From: Acidobacteriota bacterium
GTDB lineage: Bacteria; Acidobacteriota; Terriglobia; Terriglobales; Acidobacteriaceae
Direction: 5' to 3'
DNA: 7,934 bases
NCBI GenBank assembly: GCA_021781255.1
Contig: JAJXXG010000564.1
Coordinates: 1-7,934, forward strand
Of this stretch, positions 1 to 5,770 are shown piece by piece. Position 1 is the stretch's first letter; every line of letters starts with the position of its first letter. A program made the translations under genes and the position numbers. The notes beneath the pieces are model-generated. The model saw only the letters and a list, made by a program, of their open reading frames with translations. It did no database searches and had not been told where the DNA came from.

Positions 1-1
1 A

Positions 2-529
2 CACGGAGAAGGCGGGCACATCGTCAGCACGGCGTCTATGGCCGGCGTGATCGTGGTTCCGAATTGCTCGATTTACAACACGGCTAAAGCAGCAGTCATT
101 GCATTATCCGAGACGCTGCGTAGCGAGCTCGCAGGGGATAACATCGGCGTGTCGGCGTTTTGTCCGGGACCGGTGTTGACCAATATCGGGGAAGGCGCCA
201 AGCTTCGCCCGGAAAAATATAAGAAGGATAGCGGTCTCGCGGCATACGAAGAGCAGCGGCGGCAGCAGATGGCGGCAGCCCAGCCATCCGGTCCTCCCCC
301 CTGGATGAGTATTGAGGAGTGTGGAGAACGCGTGCTGCACGGCATCGAGCGCAACGATCTTTACATCTTTACGCATCGCGAATTCAAGGAAGGCGTGGCG
401 GAGCGGATGGAGGCGATGGTGGCGTCGTTTCCCGATGAGGCGATCAACCAGACGCGAGCCGCGGCGATTCCGTTTTTGACTTCCAATCCGATTTTTAAGC
501 AGGCAATCGAAGCAGCGAAAGCGAAATAG
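2..529 (+). CDS. SDR family oxidoreductase, 3' part (5' end outside window)
   Basis: This is the C-terminal 175 residues of a classical short-chain dehydrogenase/reductase, a cytosolic NAD(P)-dependent alcohol/carbonyl oxidoreductase. The frame is open from the first complete codon at base 2, so the Met at base 38 is internal (ST-A-S-M-A-G) and not the start. Counting from base 2, the catalytic Ser is in the IVSTAS segment (about residue 12) and the YxxxK pair is Tyr25-N-T-A-Lys29. A CPGPV..TNI segment after the active site is typical of the cofactor/substrate loop. The Rossmann glycine motif lies upstream of the window. It resembles the complete SDR at 2509-3414 through the whole C-terminal half (NIGVS.xCP...NIGE, then a Y/F-Y-I-I/F strand and a helix ending in a FP/LP turn), so the two are probably paralogues in one subfamily. 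It ends in TAG 83 bp before the selenoprotein gene on the same strand, consistent with one operon. The substrate cannot be inferred. Confidence 0.93.
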   Translation, partial: HGEGGHIVSTASMAGVIVVPNCSIYNTAKAAVIALSETLRSELAGDNIGVSAFCPGPVLTNIGEGAKLRPEKYKKDSGLAAYEEQRRQQMAAAQPSGPPPWMSIEECGERVLHGIERNDLYIFTHREFKEGVAERMEAMVASFPDEAINQTRAAAIPFLTSNPIFKQAIEAAKAK

Positions 530-600
530 TGACGGCAGCTTTTGATCGCTATTGCGAGAAGTCAGCTTTTGCAGCGTGAATTTAGCGATAACCAATCTCG

Positions 601-606
601 AGGAGG
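601..606 (+). promoter_or_regulatory. Strong Shine-Dalgarno for the selenoprotein gene
   Basis: AGGAGG, a full consensus ribosome binding site, ends 6 nt before the ATG at 613. It fixes the start of the interrupted gene. No comparable site precedes the ATG at 1063, the first in-frame ATG after the TGA. This argues that translation begins once, at 613, and continues through 988-990. Confidence 0.85.
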
Positions 607-612
607 ACTTCC

Positions 613-2406
613 ATGGAACAGAATGGGCGATTGACGGTTCTCGATCCTCACGGGCAGCCTACCGGCATCTTCGGACGCCGGCTGGACGCGCAATCCAATC
701 CCCGCGATATTTTGGATCCATTTACACAGCCAACGAGCGAGCTGAAGCCAGCGTCGCTTGCGCCACGATTGGACGGGCTCGATGGCAAGACCGTTTATCT
801 GGTCGAAACAGGCTTTGCCGGCAGCTTTGAGTTCATGACGGAGATGCAAGACTGGTTCCAAAAGAACATGCCCAGCGTGAAAACCGTGCTGCGGCACAAG
901 CGCGGCACCATGTTTACTGACGATCCGGAACTCTGGGCAGAGATGAAGTCAGAGGGCGCGGACGCAGCGATTCTGGGTGTTGGTGGTTGAGAGGGCTGTT
1001 CGGCGAGTGTCGCCGACTACAGCAGAACGCTTGAAGATGAGTATGGCATTCCCACTGCTCCCATGGTGACTGCGCGGTTCGCTGGCTTTGTGGAACGTGA
1101 TGCGCGGGAGCGCGGCATGCGTCCGCGGTTTTGCTATCCGCCGTACCCGGTGGTGGGCATGTCGCGAGCCGTACTGCGCGACTACATCGAAGGAAACAAC
1201 CCCCTCACTGCAAGGCCGCTGATGCAGGAAGTGATCGGCGCCCTCACGCAACCGGTGACGGAAGAGGAAAAGCACCCCACGATCGTGAGAAAGCCGCATC
1301 GCCCGCGGCTGGTCGCGTCGGGTACGAGCGAAGAAATCTACCGGCAATTCGTCGAGAATGGCTGGACCGACGGCCTGCCGATCGTACTTCCCACGGAAGA
1401 TCGCGTAGCCGAGATGCTCACCGGAACAGACCATGCTCCGGATGAGATCGTGGGCCGCATGCTGATCACGCCACAGCAGGAAAAATACGAATATACGGTT
1501 GAAAAAGTGGCTGCCATCGCGGTGATGGCCGGGGCGCGGCCGGAACATCTTCCCGTCATCCTCGCCATCGCAGCGGCGCAGGAACCCTCCTTGCCGAGCT
1601 CGACAACTTCATTTGGGCGCATGGTGGTTGTCAACGGGCCAATTCGCAATGAGATCGATATGAATTGCGGCACCGCTGCGTTGAGTCCCTTCAATTTTGC
1701 GAACTCCGTAATCGGCAGAGCATGGACGCTTATGTCCATCAATTTCGGCGATGCCCGCGCGGGTGAGACCTTCATGGCTTCGCTGGGCCATAACTTGAAT
1801 TACAACAATATGTGCTTCGGCGAAAACGAAGAGGTAAGTGTCTTTGAACCTTTTCACGTTCAGAAGGGCTTCAGGGCCAACGAAAGCGTGGTCAGCATCT
1901 TCCGTGGATGGAACGTGTTGAATTTCGGTATTGGGCCGGCGAAGGAGATGGCTCACGTAATATCCACCTTTGGTGCGATGGGGCCTAGCGTCACATTTGT
2001 GGTCGATCCGCTCGTGGCTAAAGGTTTGCGTGCTGAAGGCTTTCAAACCAAGCAGGAAGCCTGCAAATGGATCGTGGAAAACTCCAAAGTTCCGGCAGGG
2101 CACTATTGGGAGGGGCAGCAAGCTGGCTTTGCGAAGCGATTAGCGGAGCAGGGCGTGGAACCCTTTGCATCGATGGCCAAGCAGCCGAAAGATGCGCTTA
2201 TCGCGCCGCGGCACTCACCGGACGATATCAATATCCTGGTTGTGGGCGGCGAAACGAATCCCATGTGGATTACCACGGACTTCACCTACACGCGCAGTTC
2301 GGCCGTTGATAAGTGGCGCCCTAAGTGCGGAATTCGCCGTGACGCGAAGCCGCTGCGCATGCCGGCCGCCGTGACTTGCAAAGATGGCTTGTGCGGAATT
2401 GGATAG
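613..2406 (+). CDS. UGSC-like family selenoprotein, two-domain, Sec126 at in-frame TGA
   Basis: Read through TGA 988-990 as selenocysteine, the frame gives one 597-residue protein. Residues 1-211 resemble the UGSC domain: an LDPxG-type N-terminus, an LDGKTVYLVE strand at 56-65, then GVGG-U126-E-G-C129-S, where family members have GVGD-[U/C]-G-S-C. The motif is therefore a redox-type UxxC with altered middle residues. After a charged, proline-containing linker (about 212-235), residues 236-580 form a second conserved domain starting near EEIYRQFVENGW. It carries NGPIR (341-345), Cys352 in MNCG, a GHN...C401 segment with ENEE (404-407), and an ILVVGGE strand. I recognise that pattern from uncharacterised bacterial proteins but cannot name the fold. 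The tail ends C589-KDGL-C594, a possible resolving pair. No signal peptide or membrane segment is visible, so it is probably cytosolic. The strong SD at 601-606 fixes the start. It lies between two SDRs, suggesting a redox role; the reaction is unknown. The alternative is a nonsense-mutated Cys gene. Confidence 0.85.
988..1023 (+). promoter_or_regulatory. Sec UGA codon with bacterial SECIS-like stem-loop
   Basis: TGA at 988-990 is followed by a hairpin. The lower arm GCTGT (995-999) pairs with ACAGC (1019-1023). The upper arm TCGGCGA (1000-1006) pairs with TCGCCGA (1010-1016). The apical loop is GTG (1007-1009), opening to AGTGT if the closing A-U pair frays, and CT (1017-1018) is a two-base bulge on the 3' side. 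All 12 pairs are Watson-Crick. The loop begins after 16 nt, within the spacing I recall for bacterial SECIS elements and close to E. coli fdhF, and it has the G/GU needed by SelB. The hairpin lies within the coding sequence, as bacterial SECIS elements do. Folding was done by eye, with no energy calculation. Confidence 0.78.
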
Positions 2407-2409
2407 AGT

Positions 2410-2443
2410 GCGCCGGCCGCCGGAGCAGAGCCGGCGGGGGCGC
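2410..2443 (+). terminator. GC-rich stem-loop after selenoprotein gene (terminator-like, no U tract)
   Basis: Four bases after the selenoprotein stop, CCGCCGG (2417-2423) pairs with CCGGCGG (2431-2437) around a 7-nt loop. An outer GCGCC (2410-2414) pairs with GGCGC (2439-2443). The stem is very stable, but the following bases are AAAACCTT rather than a T run, so it does not meet the rule for an intrinsic terminator. It may reduce read-through into the downstream SDR or protect the 3' end of the selenoprotein message. Confidence 0.4.
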
Positions 2444-2508
2444 AAAACCTTAACGCGAAGCAAGGGCCGCAACGAGAACCTCGCAGTCTCAGGAGAGAGG
2501 AGAGAGGC

Positions 2509-3414
2509 ATGGAAGATTTCCAGGGGAAGGTAGCTTTCATTACGGGCGGCGGCAGCGGCGCTGCACTCGGCCAGGCGAAGGTATTTTCGGCAGCTGGCTG
2601 CAAGGTCGTCATTGCGGATGTACGCCAGGATCATCTGGATCAGGCCGTCGCTGAATTACGGAAGCGCGGAGCAGATGTGCATGCCATTAAGCTCGATGTG
2701 GCAGATCGTGAGGCGTGGAAGGCCGCGGCGGACGAGGCGGAAGCGGTCTTTGGCCCCGTACAACTCCTGTTCAATACGGCCGGCGTGTCGATCTTTGGGC
2801 CTCTTGAGCGGGCGACGTACGACGACTGGGACTGGGTGATGGGCGTGAATTTCAACGGCGTCCTGAACGGCATGCAAACCTTTGTGCCGCGCATGATTGC
2901 CCTTGGAAAGGGCGGGCATATTGTCAATACAGCTTCGCTCGGATGCTTTTTCACCGGCAGCATGTCGGGGATTTATTCCACATCGAAGTTCGCGGTGCAT
3001 GGCGTCACGATGGCAATGCGCGACGCGCTCGCAAAATATAACATCGGTGTTTCGGTACTTTGTCCCGCCAACATCAAGTCGAACATCGGCGAGTCAATCC
3101 AAACGCGCCCAGCTCGATTCCCGAAGAGCGGGTACAAGGTTGACGAGGACGAAATCCAGGCTTTGAAAGAGATTTATGCGCAGGGAATGGAACCGGAGGA
3201 GCTTGCCGGGCACGTGCTCGAGGCTGTGAAGAAAAACCAGTTCTATATCATTCCTTATCCTGAGGCTCGCCACGGCCTGGAGGCGACCTTCAAGCAGGTC
3301 ATTGACGCCCTTCCGCCCGAGGATTCGGACCCGGCAGGAGTGGCCAAGCGGCACGCCGCAATGCTGCGATACACCGAGGCCCGCAGAGAGATGGACAAAG
3401 CCAAATACAGCTAA
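2509..3414 (+). CDS. SDR family NAD(P)-dependent oxidoreductase
   Basis: This is a complete 301-residue classical SDR, slightly longer than the usual 250 because of a C-terminal extension. The Rossmann motif is TGGGSGAALG (12-21), in which the third glycine of TGxxxGxG is Ala. Asp37 at the end of the second beta strand (VVIAD) favours NAD(H). Other core elements are Asp63-Val, N89-T-A-G, Asn114, catalytic Ser143 (NTAS), Tyr156-S-T-S-Lys160 and CPANI near 185. The start is supported by a purine-rich leader with AGGAG at 2498-2502, 6 nt before ATG. It follows the selenoprotein by 102 bp on the same strand, with a GC hairpin between, and resembles the partial SDR at the window start. The product is probably a soluble dehydrogenase for a small hydroxyl or keto compound in the same pathway. 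The substrate is unknown. The family assignment is secure. Confidence 0.95.
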   Translation: MEDFQGKVAFITGGGSGAALGQAKVFSAAGCKVVIADVRQDHLDQAVAELRKRGADVHAIKLDVADREAWKAAADEAEAVFGPVQLLFNTAGVSIFGPLERATYDDWDWVMGVNFNGVLNGMQTFVPRMIALGKGGHIVNTASLGCFFTGSMSGIYSTSKFAVHGVTMAMRDALAKYNIGVSVLCPANIKSNIGESIQTRPARFPKSGYKVDEDEIQALKEIYAQGMEPEELAGHVLEAVKKNQFYIIPYPEARHGLEATFKQVIDALPPEDSDPAGVAKRHAAMLRYTEARREMDKAKYS

Positions 3415-3511
3415 GGAAGCTCCGCACAAGCCGCCGATTTGCGAACGATGCCGTCGCTCCTTCTACCCCGCGGACGAGGACCTGTGCGTGGGGACCGAGG
3501 CAATCCGCGCC

Positions 3512-3976
3512 TCATCGAGCCGAAGAGTCCGCCGGAAGATTCAACTCGAACCTGTAACCGAATCTGCGGGAGTTATCGAGATAGCGAGCCCAGGAGGGCG
3601 TGAAGCAGTAGAGAGAACTGTGCCGGATGGTAAATGCGAAGAGGTTGCCCAACTGAAAGCGCGCAGAGTAATCGCGGGCGATTTCATTGCGCAAGCCTCG
3701 ATCCCTGACCACGGAGACCACACCTTGCATCTGTACGCCCTCGATCTCTTGCCAGCGGCGTGCATCTCTTGAAATTGCAACGGACGCTTCCGGGTTTCGC
3801 GCGCAGTTTCTGCTGTGGAGGCTCGATCGAGAGGAAAACCAATAGAGGCGCAGATCGTCATCCGCAATGAAAAACAAGGGTGTGCTGCGCGGCAAGGAGT
3901 CTTCGCCCGCCGTAGCCAGCACGAGTGTGGTTTGGCTGCGCAGCAGTGTGCGGATTCGATCGAGTTTGCTCTTCAT
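3512..3976 (-). CDS. Pyridoxamine 5'-phosphate oxidase-like flavin split-barrel protein (YhbP-like)
   Basis: From the Met codon at 3974-3976 this encodes 154 residues, close to the about 147 of E. coli YhbP (UPF0306). The layout is that of the PNPOx-like split barrel: an N-terminal helix (MKSKLDRIRTLL), a strand LVLATAGED, then LYWFSSRSSLHSRN, PEASVAISRD, and a GVQMQGVVSVV strand. A C-terminal WARYLDNSRRFGYRFEL segment matches the KxTDNxxGFGxK end of YhbP. Such proteins usually bind FMN or a related cofactor in the cytosol and act as small oxidoreductases or sensors; the reaction here is unknown. The frame stays open upstream to a Met at 4108, but those 44 residues look non-conserved and low in secondary structure, so I prefer the internal Met. 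Neither start has a good SD, so the start is uncertain. It converges with the SDR and diverges from the transporter at 4265. It ends in TGA, taken as a true stop. Confidence 0.75.
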   Translation of the reverse strand: MKSKLDRIRTLLRSQTTLVLATAGEDSLPRSTPLFFIADDDLRLYWFSSRSSLHSRNCARNPEASVAISRDARRWQEIEGVQMQGVVSVVRDRGLRNEIARDYSARFQLGNLFAFTIRHSSLYCFTPSWARYLDNSRRFGYRFELNLPADSSAR

Positions 3977-4122
3977 CTGACCGGGGGACTCGGCGTGGCC
4001 TTGCCGCAATCGTTCGACCTGTCCCGTTCGGTTTCGATTGCTAAGAATCAAATGGGGCGAACACGGACCATTATAGCCATCCTGATTGAGCGGCTTTAAG
4101 GGGAGCATGATGACGGTAAACA

Positions 4123-4178
4123 GTTCCGGGGCCCGGTGAACTTCCTTGAACTAGGAATTAAGACAGCACCTGGTGCAG
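4123..4178. promoter_or_regulatory. Divergent intergenic region with clustered short inverted repeats
   Basis: The region between the minus-strand split-barrel gene and the plus-strand transporter contains three short dyads in under 60 bp. CCGGG/CCCGG lies around 4131, TTCCT/AGGAA at 4142-4146 and 4153-4157, and GCACC/GGTGC at 4166-4170 and 4172-4176. The last is an 11-bp palindrome of operator size. An AT-richer stretch (TATAGGATAAAA at 4204-4215) lies between the dyads and the transporter start and could hold a -10 element, but I see no convincing -35. A regulatory role is inferred from position only. Confidence 0.25.
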
Positions 4179-4264
4179 ATATTCCTTTCGAACAGAGCTT
4201 AGGTATAGGATAAAAGGCATCCCTTCGAACGCAAGCTGCTCTGCCGGAAAAACGAGAGCTATAA

Positions 4265-5641
4265 ATGGCCGAAACCGAGAGTACTGAGACTGTCGTAGCC
4301 ATAGCGGAAACTGTGGCGCCATGCAAACTCTGGTGTTGGACGCCGGGGCAAACGGCCTGGGCATTCTACGAATGCGCGCGAAATCAATTCTATGTCTTCA
4401 TCAATATTTATGTATTTTCGGCATACTTCACAAAGGTTGTCGTCGCTGACCCCGTGAGGGGGCAGGTACTGTGGGGTTACACGCTCTCGACGGCCGCCGC
4501 GCTGATCGCCATCTCGGCTCCCCTGTGCGGCGCAATTGCCGATGCGGGTGGGCGGCGTAAACCGTGGATCTTTGCCTGCCTTGTTTTGGCCATTCCTAGT
4601 ACGGCTTTGCTCTACCTCGTCAAGCCGCATATGGCTTCAGGAATCGCCTGGGTAATGGTGGCCCTTATTCTTGCAAACACCGGCTACGAATTATCGTCGG
4701 TTTTTTTCAATGCCTTGCTGCCGAGGGTCGCGCCGCCAAGCCGGTTCGGTTCGGTGAGCGGGCTGGCCTACGCCATCGCCAATTTTGCGTGCCTCGTGTT
4801 GTTCGTCGTCTATCTGATCGTCGCCCACTCCGCGGCCGGGATTCTGCCGCAAGGGATGTATTACGAGGAACGAGCGCTCGCGCTGGTCGTTGCGCTTTGG
4901 TGGGTGGTGTTCTCTCTGCCGCTGTTTTTCGTAGTGCCGGATGTCGAAGGGACCGGGAAACCAGCTGCGGCCATCGTCCGCGCAGGCCTAACCTCGCTTT
5001 ATCACTCGATCCGCACCCTCCGCCAGCATCCTGCCGTCGCGGACTTTCTGCTGGCGCGGATGGTCTTCAACGAGGGCTTTATCGTCCTGATGATGTTTCA
5101 GGGCGTACTTGCGGGCGGCGTCCTGGGTTGGACGGCGGTACAGCTTTCCGTGATGGGATTGGCCTTGAGCGTCGCCGCGATTTCAGGTTCGTTCGCCGGC
5201 GGTTGGTGCGACGATCATATCGGTTCACGCGCCACTCTCCGGCTCTGCATTTACGGCCTTATCATCGGCAATATCATGCTGGTCTTTATTTCGCCCAGCA
5301 GCGTGATGCTGGTTCATGTCAATCCGACGCCAGCCGGCGGCGGTATGTTTCCGCGCGCCGCGGATCAGGCGTTCTTCCTGGTCTACGCCCTTATCGCCTT
5401 TGCCGTCACCGCTGGGCTTACCTCCAGCCGCGCCATGCTGGCCAGGTTGTCGCCAAAAGACATGCTCAATGAAATGTTCGGTCTTTACTCTCTTTCCGGA
5501 ACCGCGACATCTTTCATGGGGCCTCTCGTCATAGCGATCCTGACAGGGATTTCAGGTAAACAGCAAACAGGGATTGCCGCGGGCATAATCTTCCTGGTCG
5601 TCGGATTGCTGTTGCTGAACCGCGTAAAACGTGACGCTTAG
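4265..5641 (+). CDS. MFS transporter, UMF1/Atg22-like group
   Basis: This 458-residue polytopic inner-membrane protein has about 12 hydrophobic segments after a polar N-terminus of about 25 residues. Features pointing to the UMF1 (Atg22-like) branch of the major facilitator superfamily are the early aromatic W-A-F-Y-E segment (32-36), motif A as GAIADAGGRRKPW (89-101), and YELSSVFFNALLP (141-153), which corresponds to the conserved Y-NAFLP helix. The late element P397-KDMLNEMFGLYSLSG...GP (about 397-420) also fits. In bacteria these are uncharacterised exporters or importers; the yeast relative releases amino acids from the vacuole. Substrate and direction cannot be read from the sequence. 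The start has only a weak SD (GAGAG, 4254-4258). The gene is divergent from the split-barrel gene and 129 bp upstream of a second MFS gene on the same strand, so the two could be co-transcribed. Confidence 0.85.
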   Translation: MAETESTETVVAIAETVAPCKLWCWTPGQTAWAFYECARNQFYVFINIYVFSAYFTKVVVADPVRGQVLWGYTLSTAAALIAISAPLCGAIADAGGRRKPWIFACLVLAIPSTALLYLVKPHMASGIAWVMVALILANTGYELSSVFFNALLPRVAPPSRFGSVSGLAYAIANFACLVLFVVYLIVAHSAAGILPQGMYYEERALALVVALWWVVFSLPLFFVVPDVEGTGKPAAAIVRAGLTSLYHSIRTLRQHPAVADFLLARMVFNEGFIVLMMFQGVLAGGVLGWTAVQLSVMGLALSVAAISGSFAGGWCDDHIGSRATLRLCIYGLIIGNIMLVFISPSSVMLVHVNPTPAGGGMFPRAADQAFFLVYALIAFAVTAGLTSSRAMLARLSPKDMLNEMFGLYSLSGTATSFMGPLVIAILTGISGKQQTGIAAGIIFLVVGLLLLNRVKRDA

Positions 5642-5664
5642 CGCCCGGAAAACATGATCGAGTT

Positions 5665-5670
5665 TATAAT
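5665..5670 (+). promoter_or_regulatory. Possible -10 box upstream of DHA2 transporter gene
   Basis: A perfect TATAAT occurs in the 129-bp gap between the two transporter genes, about 100 bp before the ATG at 5771. No recognisable -35 hexamer stands 16-18 bp upstream; the nearest TTGACA-like string (GTGACG, 5631-5636) is too far away. It may give the second transporter its own promoter, but the match could be chance. Confidence 0.22.
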
Positions 5671-5770
5671 ATTCATATCCGGCTTCATGCGGGCCACGGT
5701 TCAACCAGCCCGGCTGCATTCCACCTAGCGTCTCTTTAAAGCCATCCAGATTCGGGTAAAGGCCACTCCA

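Noticed and set aside
613..990. A pseudogene with a nonsense mutation
   Set aside because: The only in-frame stop is TGA, it is at the exact Sec/Cys site of the family, it is followed by a SECIS-like hairpin, and the frame is otherwise intact for 597 codons. It cannot be fully excluded without checking for Sec machinery.
1063..2406. A separate 447-residue gene starting at ATG 1063
   Set aside because: There is no ribosome binding site, the ATG lies inside the conserved UGSC-like domain (after GIPTAP), and the same frame continues upstream through the TGA with conserved motif residues. It is better explained as the 3' part of the selenoprotein gene.
3436..3490. Zinc-ribbon-like reading (PPICERCRRSFYPADEDLC) on the plus strand after the SDR stop
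   Set aside because: There is no start codon or SD in that frame, it is out of frame with the SDR, and it runs on into sequence antisense to the split-barrel gene. Probably chance, although a frameshift remnant is possible.
3512..3514. TGA ending the minus-strand split-barrel gene as a second Sec codon
   Set aside because: The protein is already full length for the YhbP-like family, the downstream frame does not look conserved, and no UxxC or CxxU context is present.
3977..4108. 44-residue N-terminal extension of the minus-strand split-barrel protein
   Set aside because: The residues are polar and proline/asparagine-rich with no family match, no SD precedes the Met at 4108, and the length from 3976 fits the family. 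The true start remains uncertain.
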